A stretch of 64,000 nt of DNA from Aurelia coerulea (taxonomy: Eukaryota > Cnidaria > Scyphozoa > Semaeostomeae > Ulmaridae): contig CM076944.1 of NCBI GenBank assembly GCA_039566865.1, positions 7,400,501 to 7,464,500 on the forward strand. Direction: 5' to 3'. The position numbers and the translations under genes are program-made. Below, piece after piece: positions 33,110-43,893 of the stretch; position 1 is the stretch's first letter; each line of letters opens with the position of its first letter. The notes under the pieces are model-generated. The model saw nothing but the letters and a program-made list of their open reading frames with translations. It was not told the origin of the DNA and did not search any database.

Positions 33110-34423
33110 TCAGTTGGGACCATTTTGGGGTAGTTTTAGAACAACGCGAATGGGATGCTCTTTCGAGATGCCATATTTACTCAATTCAGTTCCATCAATC
33201 AGTTGCTTGCCCTTACAAAGCAATAGCTGATCTTTAGGAGCAATTCCTTCTAGTTGTTCGATCTTTCGCTTCAGCCCATCCACAAGCATATCATCATGGA
33301 AGGAGATGGCATGCTTTCTTCCTCGCAACATTTCCACGGATGTTTCAATCTTCCTTCCTGACCATTCGATAAAAGTTGCTTTCATCACTGTATTTGGTGG
33401 AAAATTCTCAGTTAAGCTGGCTACCCATCCTTGTCTCTGTTCCGTTGCTAACTTCCATTTTCCTTTGGTGATGTCACAATCCAGTGCCTTCTCTATCGCT
33501 TTTAGTTTCGTCTGCTGTGTTATTTTCATTCTGTACTCTTCCCCACATGATGTTTTCACTGATACATTGTAGACAGGCAGCCTCTGTGCAGGCGTTAAAA
33601 GTGACATCTCTATCACAGAATCCCATGCGTTTCCTTGCGACCGTTGGTCCAAGAAATTATTCATATCCAGGAACCAATCCAGCCCAAAGCGGCGTGAAAG
33701 ACAGCCAACAGTTAGACGGATGCCAGTGCCAACAAAATTCCAATATGGTATCACATCCTCTCTTCCAAACAGCATCCAGTTTGGATTGCAAAGAAAGCCA
33801 CTTTCTTGTGATATTGCTTCCAAAATGTCATCGATTGATGTTCTTGCCGAAACATGGATGAAGTATGTCCTGCCAATGGATGCTTCCACAGTAACGTAGT
33901 ATTCATAGAACCGATTGGTCACGTCTTTTTCAATTACTTTCACTTCTTTGGTTGTATCTTCTTTGCTCTTTGCACCTTTGTTATCTTTAGCCGTCTCAGA
34001 TTCTCCTTGCAATTTTCTAATAACTGTCTGAGTACTCTTGCTAACCGTATTTTCTTCAAAGTTCCAAATACTATCTTCTGGAAAAGTCCCATGCAATCTT
34101 TCATAAACTCTCTTCGTTCTGTTGCGTCGTTTCATCATCTCATCTCTATCAACCCCATCCACACTATGACTGATTACTTTCCCACACATTTTGATGCAAT
34201 CCCGTACATAGTTGGCAGTATCTAAAACATGCAAACGCCATACTTTGTCAATGGCTGGTGGTGCTAATAATTTGGTTGAATTGAAGTCGTCTGCAGCGAT
34301 CTTTAGATTAAAAAACTTCTCATAGGCTGCAACTGCATCACATGCAGTTTCATCTGACCAAACTTCCAAACTTATCAAGCGAGCCACCAGCGAACTTTTC
34401 GTCTCATCCGATAATTGGACCAT
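33110..34423 (-). CDS. WxxH/LDT-domain protein with ubiquitin-like C-terminus, paralogue 2
   Basis: 437 residues. ATG at 34421-34423 is one base after a tctcttcag acceptor, so an upstream non-coding exon is likely. N-terminal domain: AYEKFFNLKIAADDFNSTKL, PPAIDKVWRLHVLDTANYVR, DCIKMCGKVISH, then IWNF. A charged linker (KDNKGAKSKEDTTKEVKVIE) follows, then two probable beta-grasp repeats (YYVTVEASIGRTYFIHVSAR; YNVSVKTSCGEEYRMKITQQ). The C-terminal domain is clearly ubiquitin-like (ISFHDDMLVDGLKRKIEQLE, GIAPKDQLLLCKGKQLIDGT). It ends LPQNGPN, without Gly-Gly, so it is not a conjugated modifier. Domain order is the same as in 28236-29537 but identity looks low, so the duplication is old. Function unknown. 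Confidence 0.8.
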   Translation of the reverse strand: MVQLSDETKSSLVARLISLEVWSDETACDAVAAYEKFFNLKIAADDFNSTKLLAPPAIDKVWRLHVLDTANYVRDCIKMCGKVISHSVDGVDRDEMMKRRNRTKRVYERLHGTFPEDSIWNFEENTVSKSTQTVIRKLQGESETAKDNKGAKSKEDTTKEVKVIEKDVTNRFYEYYVTVEASIGRTYFIHVSARTSIDDILEAISQESGFLCNPNWMLFGREDVIPYWNFVGTGIRLTVGCLSRRFGLDWFLDMNNFLDQRSQGNAWDSVIEMSLLTPAQRLPVYNVSVKTSCGEEYRMKITQQTKLKAIEKALDCDITKGKWKLATEQRQGWVASLTENFPPNTVMKATFIEWSGRKIETSVEMLRGRKHAISFHDDMLVDGLKRKIEQLEGIAPKDQLLLCKGKQLIDGTELSKYGISKEHPIRVVLKLPQNGPN

Positions 34424-34529
34424 CCTGAAGAGAGATGAGAGAATATGTTGATATAAATATGACGCGTGATTTAGGCCAAAACTAAAATGTAAAATGAGTA
34501 GCCATTCGTGTCGATTCAAATCAGGATAT

Positions 34530-34735
34530 GTAAACTAAAAGACATTCTGAATGCGCAAACTGAATGGATAAAATGAATAGTCGTTCTGGTACAGCAAAAC
34601 GAAAGTACTTTTTGATACAGTAAACTGAGGAGGCAATTCGAAATGACAAATCGAATAGACATTTTGATACAGCAAAACGAAAGGACAAAACGAATAGACT
34701 TTCTGGTACAGATACAAATCGTCCAAATCGCTAAA
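34530..34735 (+). repeat. Degenerate minisatellite
   Basis: Repeated words CAAAACGAA, GAATAG and TTTTGATACAGCAAAACGAA every 30-40 bp. Similar words reappear at 35370-35450, suggesting the 34752-35335 block was inserted within it. Confidence 0.55.
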
Positions 34736-34751
34736 TGGTCTTGCTCCAGAA

Positions 34752-35144
34752 TACGCTCATTTTTTTTTATAAGAAACTAAGGTCCGGGGCTGGTAGGCAG
34801 TTTCTTAAACTTTTGGGCCATTTTGCTACCAAAAGTTTCTTACATGTTTCTTATATTTTTAATGGCAGAAGTGTAAAGTTAATTTTGTTTTGTCTGAAGG
34901 GCTCCTAAATTACTTAGTAAGATCTCAAAACAAGTAAATAATATAATTCGGACTCAAAATAATGTCCAAAAAGACGCTATAACTGTACAATGTCAAAACA
35001 TTTTTGAATGCGACAAGGAAATTAAAACCGTAAATTACATGAGTTTCTTAGCTTTTTCCATTCAGGTAGGGTTGTTTCTTAACTTTCGAAAAATTGAGCC
35101 TACCGTTTCTTATAAGCGGTTTCTTATAAAAAAAAATGAGTGTA
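34752..35144. mobile_element. MITE, TACGCTCATTTTTTTTTATA end
   Basis: TACGCTCATTTTTTTTTATA at left and TATAAAAAAAAATGAGTGTA at right. 393 bp. Sister copy at 35495-35886. Confidence 0.8.
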
Positions 35145-35335
35145 TCTTTCAAGATTGTTCGTCAAAAATTCTACTCGAAATATCAGGCAATTGCGAAACA
35201 CGGAAACTGATCTTTTGTTACCCTCAAGGAAAACCAGCAATGTGCAAAGAGGTACATCTTTTCGTGGATCTAAATTATGGAAGCAGCTTGACAATGACGT
35301 AAAACAGGCCACTTTAAAAGAAGATTGAAAGATAA
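35145..35335 (+). mobile_element. LINE reverse transcriptase C-terminal fragment
   Basis: The + frame reads RNIRQLRNTETDLLLPSRKT and RGTSFRGSKLWKQLDNDVK. RN....L.LP..(R)T..G..SF...G...WN.L is the 3' end of CR1/L2-type LINE reverse transcriptases. No upstream catalytic domain, so a dead remnant. Confidence 0.6.
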
Positions 35336-35494
35336 TTCATTCATAGTTTTTTTAAAAATAAAATAGAAATAAATACAGCAAAAAGAAAGGACGTTTTCAT
35401 ACAGCAAAGTGAATAGGCAAACTGAAACGTTATTAAATTAAAAGCCATTCGTGTGAAAAGCTAAGTAAACTATCAATCAAATTGCCTTTAAGGA

Positions 35495-35886
35495 TACACT
35501 CATTTTTTTTATAAGAAACTAAGGTCCAGGGCTGGTAGGCAGTTTCTTAACGTTTTGGACCATTTTGCTACCAAAAGTTTCTTACGTGTTTCTTATATTT
35601 TTAATGCTGGAAGTTTAGAGTTAATTTTGTTTTGTCTAAAGGGCTCCCAAATTACTTAGTAAGATCTCAAAACAAGTAAATAACATAATTCGCACTCAAA
35701 ATAATGTACAAACAGACGCTATTACTGTACAGTGTCGAAACATTTTGCGAGTGCGATAGGAAAATTAAAACTATAAATTGCAAAAGTTTCTTAGCTTTTT
35801 CAATTCAGGTAGGGTTGTTTCTAAGCTTTCGAAAAATCGAGCCTAACGTTGCTTATAAGCGGTTTCTTATAAAAGAAATGAGTGTA
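35495..35886. mobile_element. MITE, sister of 34752-35144
   Basis: Ends TACACTCATTTTTTTTATAA and TTATAAAAGAAATGAGTGTA. Long internal identity to the 34752 copy in the same orientation. Confidence 0.8.
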
Positions 35887-36007
35887 CCATTTCATTTTAA
35901 TTAGAATCGACACGAATGGCAATTCGTTTCACAGTTTAATTTTGGCCAAACCACGCTTCATAAACTTCCAACCATAATGCAATTTTAGACCCCAAAAATA
36001 AGAATGT

Positions 36008-36122
36008 AATAAAGAAACTTTTACCACTAAAACATCGAAATTTTCATGCGAAATTAAGAACCTTTTGCTACCAGATTAAGGGCCATTAAGTGCTGATCCA
36101 AGTTTCTTATAAAAATACGTGT
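36008..36122 (-). repeat. TAAGAAACT MITE fragment
   Basis: The right end CTTATAAAAATACGTGT and the word ATGCGAAATTAAGAA match the 15231-15653 family; left part missing. Confidence 0.5.
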
Positions 36123-36199
36123 GGACTTTTTTAAAATAATAAACAATTTTGGTAGGCCCAGCTATAGATTTACAACAACCTAACTGTCACATTTCAGCC

Positions 36200-36234
36200 C
36201 TGAAGAAGTCCTGTACCTGTATGGCAGGACGAAA
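36200..36234 (+). ncRNA. Hammerhead-ribozyme-like motif
   Basis: CTGAAGA (fits CUGANGA), A, then hairpin GTCCTG/CAGGAC and GAAA. This is the order of a hammerhead core around stem II, as found in Penelope-like elements. The extra A and the unproven stems I and III leave activity open. Confidence 0.35.
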
Positions 36235-36406
36235 TATTGGCATTAAATAAGTCAACCATTTGCTGTTGTTTTGTCGTATTGCGGTGTTTCTTTCTGCCTT
36301 CAAACCTACCTGTACTTTGTATTCTTTCTGGCTGCAACTTGACTTCTCTTCACATCCTCTCCTCTGCTGAATTTCTTTATGCTGCTGACGTGATATTTTT
36401 TCTTAG

Positions 36407-36558
36407 CAGGACCATAATTTTGGCGCGAAAAGCATCTGCCATTTTTGCGCCTTCACAATGTCCCAATCAACTTGAGTTTGAGCCACTGAATTTGAGAAAA
36501 AACGGAAGGAGGCGCCGACGAAGAAGGCAAGCGGATTCCCCCATTATGAAGCGACAGG
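36407..36558 (+). CDS. Possible orphan exon with arginine tract
   Basis: A pyrimidine-rich tract and TTAG precede 36407, and the donor is gtaaga. The open frame reads ARKASAIFAPSQCPNQLEFE, PLNLRKNGRRRRRRRQADSP and IMKRQ. Seven arginines and the KR/RR pairs recall a processed or nucleic-acid-binding protein, but I recognise no family and no partner exon was found. May be chance. Confidence 0.25.
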
Positions 36559-36918
36559 GTAAGAATAAATGTTCATTTAATGCTATAGCGGTAAAAATAC
36601 ACTTCAAATTAACTCTCAAAGTAGTATTCATGAATCACAAGAAAGAACGGAGCAGCAGGAGCTGGGATAGGAAAGGGCCTAGAACAAAACTTAGGCCTGC
36701 TTATACTCCGTCTCCGACTCGTCTCTCTCTCTCGTTACCCACCCTCGTTAGAACTCGTTTTGTTGGTCTTGCCTTGTGTCAGCCCACCTGAAATCTTGTT
36801 TTCTGAACATTGTGCCTCAGTATATGATTTTATGCTTCAACAACATTACACTCCTACTTACCACTACTGAGACAAGCAAAAACTGGCCTGACTGAAGCAT
36901 ACTGTTTGATGCAAATAA

Positions 36919-36984
36919 CCGTACACTATATATATATATTACCTATATATTATCTTCTAACCGTACACTATATATATATATTAC
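36919..36984 (+). repeat. Duplicated TA-rich word
   Basis: ACCGTACACTATATATATAT at 36919 and again at 36960, each followed by ATTACC. Confidence 0.8.
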
Positions 36985-37271
36985 CAATGCTATAGTTGAA
37001 GTAGCAAGGACAAATTTTGTAAAATGAAATATGCAGGTTTCCAAAAGACAAAGCAATTTGCCTTTCTGAAGAATAGATTTCACAGCTCTGAGTGCACTCA
37101 ACAGAAATCAAAAGAAGCAGAGAAAGCAAAACATTGTGGTAGACTGTGCTGAAAGTGTGAAATCTGTTTTGAGGCTGTAAAATCACTGTTTCTGAAACAG
37201 AACTGTATCCTTTGTTTTGCGAAATTAAACCATCAACCTTGCTAACATGTCTGTTATTGGTACATATATTT

Positions 37272-37710
37272 CAGTGGTGGAAAAAATATTTGCCTTCCTG
37301 CGAAGGAACGTGAAACCAAATTTCTTCCTTCCATTGTTTTATTAAATTTTCTTTTGTCCCAGATTTCAGTGTAAACAATAATCCACTAGGAACTGAAATT
37401 ACTTTTAAAGCTTCCTTGGATCACAAAACTGTAAATGAAAAGAGTATAATCCAAACTTTGATTTCCTTCAATTCTTTCCTTCCTTTAGTCCTTCCTGTCT
37501 CTTCATATTTTCAATTTTTGCTTTCTTTGTCATCCTATCTTCCTTCCATCCTTCTTTCTTCCTCTCCTTTTCTTTCCATCCTTTTTTTTGTACACAACCT
37601 TTTTCCTTTCATTTCGTCATTCCCTCTTTTTTCCTACCCTTTTCTTCCTTCCAGACAAACAAGCTTCCTGCGAAGCTGCTTCACGGCTTCACGCACTTTT
37701 TCCACCTCTG
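37272..37710. mobile_element. hAT-type MITE with 8-bp target duplication
   Basis: Ends CAGTGGTGGAAAAAATA and TTTTTCCACCTCTG, with ATATATTT at 37264-37271 and 37711-37718. Same end type as 21219-21610. The right half is a long TTCC-rich pyrimidine tract. 439 bp. Confidence 0.8.
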
Positions 37711-37718
37711 ATATATTT

Positions 37719-38790
37719 TGTCATATAGATTAGATATAGAGATGAATTCAACAGGCTTTGTTAGATCAAGAGGTCATATTTGTAGGAGGAGCAATCTTCT
37801 TTGAAAGATTAGGAGGTTAAAGGGAACTAACAGTTTGTGAATTGTGAAATGTTTATACATTCTGTATTTTGCTTTGATCTTGTGGAATGCAGACTTCTCC
37901 TGTCTTGTAACTAAAGCCTCAGTCAAACATGCTGAGCATTTCACCAAAGGATATCCAACTTGGATGTTTTAAGAAAGTTCGGTTTGTTTGACCACCTTGT
38001 TCGGTGATCAAAATCTTGTTCGATAATTTCCGATGTTGTTTGATGGAGTTCAAAAATTCACCGAAATTTTCTATTGTTCTCAATGTTCGGTGAAATGTTG
38101 TATGCGTTTGACCACCTGGCCAAACATTTCATCGAACAATTTCATTCATTTCACATCTTATGCATGCAAGCTTTTGCGCGCCAAAAAGTCATCCAGTCTA
38201 AATCTTGCAAGGTGATAAACAAGAGTTTGATAAGTTTTACGATTAAATTTTGAATAATTTACTTTCACAATTCGTCATTTTGCTCACAACAACATGTCAT
38301 GAAATTTGGCGTGCTTTTGGTGTTGCCTCATTCTGTCTACTGTACCCTTGCGATGGCGCAGTTGGACATGTTGAAAGGTTTTGTGAAATGTTCGGTGCAT
38401 TTGACCACCCTTCAATCGAACATTGAAGAGTTTTGATTTTTTTCCTGTTTCAATGTTTGGTGAAATGTTCAAGACGTTTGACTAAGGCTTAAGAGGAACA
38501 AAGCATTCTCTCAATCTGTATTGCCATTGAGAAAAATTCAGTTTGCAACTAGCTTGCACAAGCATGACAGAAGCATGATTTTGGCTTGAAGGAGCTTGAA
38601 TGAATTGAGTATGTTGACACATCTTTGGCCAGTTTGCACGTATGATTAGAGCTTGACCAAGCTTAACAATAATCCCAAACTAGAATTATTCTCAAACATA
38701 CTACAATCAAGCTTGGTTGAGTTTGCCTTCAATTCAGAAGATGCATTCTGCAAAGCTAGCACAAGCAGTGCAAAATTCTTACTTGAAAAT
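37719..38790. other. Intergenic, no gene recognised
   Basis: Recurring words TTTGACCACC and ATGTTCGGTGAAATGTT between 37980 and 38470 suggest an old decayed repeat; open frames here do not look coding. Confidence 0.45.
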
Positions 38791-38886
38791 CATACTAAAA
38801 ACAAGTTAGCATCAGGCTTGAAGCATGCTGCAAACATACTCAAATCATACTAAAAACAAGTTAGCATCAGGCTTGAAGCATGCTGA
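38791..38886 (+). repeat. 55-bp tandem duplication
   Basis: CATACTAAAAACAAGTTAGC... at 38791 repeats exactly from 38846 to 38886. Confidence 0.9.
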
Positions 38887-38889
38887 AAA

Positions 38890-40855
38890 TTCTTTGATTT
38901 ACTACTAAATAAAGCCTTCGTTTCGTCTGTATTTAAATCAAAACAGGTAGGAATTGTTTGGTAGCGTCAGGATAAGGGGCGCTTTTCTCGCTAAAAAAGG
39001 GGCGCCAAGCGAAATTTTTTCATCGTGAAGGGGGGGCAGTTGCCCCCACTTGCCCCCCTAAATCCGCCACTGTCTCCGGAAAAAGCATCCCTCCTTCATT
39101 CCAACAATCTACAGCATGTCGTTCTTGAAGAGAAATATCCAAAATTTGATCTTACCTTCCTGCAATAACTTCCTTTCTTTTTTGGGGGTATCTGGCTCTA
39201 GATAGGCCTTTGCTGCCTGTGTCCTATGTTTCCTCAAAAAAGAGACTACGAAAATTCTTTCTAGTTTGAAATATAAAAGATATTCGATCAGTTCAATCAT
39301 CCGAACTCAAAACATTTTCAACTCAGCAACATGCTTTCGATCTTTGGGCACTACCTGATCTAGATTATTTGGATGAAGCTACTTAGAAAGTGTTAAGATA
39401 TATTTTAATTCCGTGGCTCAGAAAACGTTTTCGAGCTAAAGTTTCCAAGCTTTTGTGTTCAGAAGCAACAGTATTTCCTTTTTAGCAGTACTTCATTCAT
39501 ATAAGGGCTGAAAGAACAGCAAAATAGACATTATTAGATTATTCAAACATCGAAACTACTTGTATCACATCACCAACTAACATAGAGTACAATCTTCTTG
39601 CATAACCCAGTCCGAAAATGATTTTTCATACTTTCCTGGATCGAAAGAAAATCAAGCTCGGCCCCAGGACCTTCAGTCGAATACCTTTGTGGCTCTGTAG
39701 CCAATTTTGAACGAAAATTGCTTAGAATACGTTATTGTTTGTGCCCCAGCTAGAACGGGGAAGATGACCTGTTCGCTGTCTTGGCAACGCTTCTTATGCA
39801 AGAAATGTGCTGTCTTGGTTGTTTATGCCCAATTTTTGCTTCAGTCCTTGTCGAGCTGTGGTTGATGATTATTTTTTCAACAGAATCTATCTATAGTTTT
39901 CATTATGCTAAACGTTTTGATATGCCCTTACAAAACATATCCAGTTTGTCATTACAATAATCTTTTAATTCTCAAAGGGATCTTAAACCAACATCTGTTG
40001 AGAGAAAACTGCCTAACCTTTGCTGCTCGTTGGTCAATTCAAAGCTGCATGATCATTTAAGAGGTCTGCTAGAGATTGCGTGTTTACTGCTTAGGTGGCA
40101 AACAGATTCCTAGTGCTTTTGACCAGGTGAGATTTACAGATTTTCTCCTTTCCGGTGTAAGGTTCAGGATTTATACTACCTTTGGAAACCTAGATCTTGA
40201 AGAGAAATATCCAAAATTTTATCTTACGTTCCTGCAAAATCTAGGGATTCTATGGAAATCTATTCTAGGGAAATCTATGGAAATCTAGGGATTATGGTAC
40301 ATTTGGAACGGTTTTAGACCGGCAATTCAAGACGCAAATTTTTCAAGGCAAGAATTAATGAGGCCGCAGGCCCGTAGCAGTTATTGGGGCCGGTCGGGCA
40401 CGGGCCCCTCCAATAATTTCCAGAAGTTGAATTTTTTATTCTTCATAACAACGTAGAAAACTGATCATCAGTGACAGGCCCTTGGCACTGAAGCGAGTCA
40501 AGACTTATCTACGTTCATCAACAGCAAACTACCGCCTCAACCACCTGATGGTGAAACATGTGCCAACGACAGAGTTGATAAACTCAACCTTGTCAGCATC
40601 GTAAACGAATTTGTCATAGATTCCAATGCAAGAAAATTTAACTTTTGAAAGCTCAACCCTTTTGACATCAGAAGCACTTCGAAAAGTGAAGCGACAAGTA
40701 CCCAGACTTCAATAATCAATAATCATATCTAAACTAACGAGCAGTGGCGTGGTCCTCGAGATCCCTCGAAAACCAAAGAGAAAAAAGCTGGGTATAGCTG
40801 GGAAACAATTTTCCGAGAAATGTCCGTCTTCCATTTTAGCATTGGCAAATATGGA
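38890..40855. other. Intergenic, no gene recognised
   Basis: A few shared words (GAAGAGAAATATCCAAAATTT at 39128 and 40199, shortened here) indicate old repeats. No exon supported. Confidence 0.45.
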
Positions 40856-41400
40856 ATCAGGGGATGCATTCTAAGCCAAAGTAAAGGATGTTTTTTTCAA
40901 AATTTTCCCCATGCTCCAATTTATATGATAACTGTAAAAAAACTATCAAAATTTCCTTGTCGCTAATGGCAAGCATGCTATTGGGAGACGCATTCTAAGC
41001 CAAAGTAAAGGGCGTGGCCCCAAAAATTTTCCTGGGGGCTTCCCCCAGACCCCCTCATTTCAATTCCGCCCATTTAATTTACTCTGGCCATGCCATGGCT
41101 TTCGTTGGAGGCCATGAAACTTTTGTGATGACTTTTGTAAGTCAAATATCAAGTAAATCTTACACAATGATCTTAACAAAGTATTCTTATCCTGTAGTAG
41201 TTTGGTTTTAGCTAGCCTGTTTGAAATATATTTGGATTCGTTAATTTCCTACTTTTGCTTCAGGACCTCGGAGCATAAAATGCCCTTTCAGCAATGCACA
41301 GAAGGGCGTTGCCAAAAGAAAAGAGGGCATGGACCGAACAATTTTCCGGGGGCTTCGCCCCCGGACCCCCGGGAGCTTTACCACCTCGGTGTGAATTAGT
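40856..41400. repeat. Repeats ending in GGGGGCTTC.CCCC palindromes
   Basis: CATTCTAAGCCAAAGTAAAG occurs at about 40869 and 40991. AATTTTCC.GGGGGCTTC.CCC lies at about 41027 and 41341, and a similar block at 26440-26460. Reads as fragments of one dispersed family; no coding content. Confidence 0.55.
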
Positions 41401-41888
41401 GCCCCTCCAATCTGAGAAACGCTCCTACGGGCCTGATGAGGGCTATGAAGTTCGAATTTCGTTGTTGAAATTTGCGAGTGAAACTGGTGGAGCTCTACTT
41501 GAAATAATATTTTCAACAAAAATGCTGTTAACTCTGCGCGGTTTCTGATTTTTTGAAAATAACTTTTTCCCTCATTCAAGCATCTTTTACTTATGTAAAA
41601 GTCACACATATTTCACAAGCCAATATCCATGGATTAGGATCGGCCGATTACCATGGCCGATTGTGGAAATACGTAGAGCAGCACTTCCCTTAACGAAATT
41701 AACAGCTAGTTTCGTACGAACTTACAGCTGGGCTTAAAGATAAAAAATAACGAAAATCTAGAGAATCTATAGGAAAATTTCAGATTTTTCTGCTAAATTT
41801 CGGATTGATGAGGAGTACCTCTCTAGTCTTTATTAGAAAATATTCATTTGAGATTTCGAAGATAATTTCCTCCAATTAAAACCAACAG

Positions 41889-42002
41889 CATTCTCCGTCG
41901 CAGAGGCTGTTTGTTGGAAACCAACCTTTCAACTAAAGCTCTCAGATTTAAGCTTTGGTTGAAAGCCCGTTTTCCAACAAACTGCCTCTGCGACGGAGAG
42001 TG
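41889..42002. repeat. Hairpin with 32-bp arms
   Basis: CATTCTCCGTCGCAGAGGCT at left and AGCCTCTGCG-type complement at right (GCCTCTGCGACGGAGAGTG), with a loop of ~50 bp that is itself partly inverted. Confidence 0.85.
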
Positions 42003-42439
42003 AATCAACAGGGGCAAGGAAATTTTATTAGAAGTTTGTCATGTCTCTCTATGGAGCAAAACTTGGACGAAGGTCCTCAGTCTAGGAGCGGCCTTGCTCT
42101 ACTTGGTTTTTCGTTGTACTCTAGAATTGTGTAGTGTCTTTTGATGTGCTGTTGTGTGGTGTGGTGTGGTGTTCTTTTGTTAGTTAAATTAGATTATTGT
42201 TTATGTTCATTGTAAGAGTCATTTATAGTGGGGACTAGATGACCATGTGTCTTTTCCCACTATGATTGGCTCAGATTCTTGCATTTTAGTTTTTCTTAGT
42301 AATTGAAAAAAAAATGTCTCTCTATCGCTTCATATAGAAGCCCTGTGAAAGAAAACTGAGCAACGAGATAAATGAATGGATATTATTTTTGTGGCTTGGT
42401 ATCAATATTTGTGGTATTTATTGCTTCCAATACATGCGA

Positions 42440-42560
42440 AACTCATCAGGGATCTATCATGTGACACCAAGGCATGCCATGGAGCTGGAACCCACAACCT
42501 TCTGTGCATTATAAGCAGCTGAGCTAAGATGAGCTTAGCACTCCGACACATACCAGATGC
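42440..42560 (-). repeat. tRNA-derived SINE-like sequence
   Basis: On the minus strand TTAGCTCAGCTGCT (A-box region, 42514-42527) and GGTTGTGGGTTCCAGCTCC (B-box region, 42481-42499) are spaced as in a tRNA. The anticodon arm does not pair cleanly. Confidence 0.5.
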
Positions 42561-42584
42561 ATCGATAAATCTTCAGCCCGAACA

Positions 42585-42900
42585 AGGACGGATTTTGTAA
42601 CACAATAGCATGAGATTATTTTGTTGACACCTGAATTCAAAGAGATTAGTGGTTGCAGACAAAGGAAATTCTCTCAACGACGAATTGAAAATAAACAAAG
42701 CCGCAAAAGTTTCTCTGAAACCCAGGTAGCTAGCGCGCTGGTTGTGCATTCCAGAAATTGTTTTTAAGAGCAAACGTGAGCGTATATCGAAAGAAGAAGG
42801 ATATATCTATGCATCTACCTCGGGCATTTTCTCTCTTTGGTTCAGAAGCTGAGCAGTAAATGTTTCAATTGCTTCCAACAAAATAAGACAATTTAATCGC
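42585..42900. mobile_element. Half-copy of the 23390-23985 palindrome
   Basis: AACAAGGACGGATTTTGTAA through GCTGAGCAGTAAATGTTTC follows the left arm and centre of the 23.4-kb element. Confidence 0.7.
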
Positions 42901-43636
42901 CTCCCTTCAGCTCGTCTATTCTAGTCATTTTCCTCAATGAATCCTACTAATTTAGTATTTGCGTAGCCTGCATGCAGCCCCTACTGCCGTTACTCATGGA
43001 AAATGAACAGAGAGCAGAAAAATGCTCAACCTGCCTCTGGACTGAAAATGTGATTTTGATAGAACCTTCTTCACCTTTAAATAGAAAATAGATGCGTTTA
43101 GGGCGTGGCATAAGGTTTAACTTTGTTTTCCTGACCCTGGAGATGAACTGAATTGAACATCTCAGTATACAAGATATTCAATCAAATTCATCTCGTTCTG
43201 AATAAACGGTAGCTGAGGCTGCTCTCGGGCTAGTATTTTCAGCTGCTAAAAATGATTGGATAGGCCTACATCGAGGAGATCGGTTGCACAGACTTGATGC
43301 CCTTGATTATGCATCTGCTGATGACTCTGCGGAGGAGAATGAGAGGAAAAAGAAGAGTGAAATATTTCGCTTTTCCTTTTCTACATATCCTCCTCCGCAA
43401 AGTCCTCACAGGAGCTCCTTTTATAATTCTTTTAACAGAATTATTGAAATAGGATTCATGCAAGTCTGTCGTCTACACCGAGGCACGTTCAGACGGATTT
43501 GTTTCACCACTATCTTATTTTGACACGGTATCATAAAATGCACACCAGAATGGGAAAGGTTAATTCATGTAAACTGATAACCAGTATATGTAACGACATC
43601 TTAGTGTTCTTGTCTGTGGTTGCATCTGTATCTTTA

Positions 43637-43893
43637 GGCAAAGAGGTAAAACATCGGTGGACCCTTTGGAACTAAAAGTTGCAATGAATTCTTGGATTCT
43701 TTCCGGGAGTTTGTCTTGGATGTGCCTGGGAGACAGGGCCCATCTTTCTCTGAATTTTTGTAAGCAATGGCCTAACAGGGGGTCCAGTCGGTTTGAGGGC
43801 CTTGCCGAACGGCTACCAAATGGCCCTGTTTGTAATGTTGTCGAATTTCCACACAGGCAAATAGTGGCAGCAATGCTCGCCAATGAATTATGA
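43637..43893 (+). other. Open frame of unknown nature
   Basis: After a tttag at 43637, an open frame runs to TGA/TAA at 43893 (VDPLELKVAMNSWILSGSLS, then RHRQ-like end PHRQIVAAMLANEL). The opposite strand is also open over the same bases. GC content is higher than around it. A transposon remnant or exon; not recognised. Confidence 0.25.

Noticed and set aside
33306..34225. Plus-strand frames of 88-125 codons
   Set aside because: Shadows of the minus-strand ubiquitin-like gene, which has domain similarity and a splice acceptor.
28236..34423. Ubiquitin or polyubiquitin genes
   Set aside because: The ubiquitin-like domains are divergent, C-terminal only in part, and lack the terminal Gly-Gly needed for conjugation.
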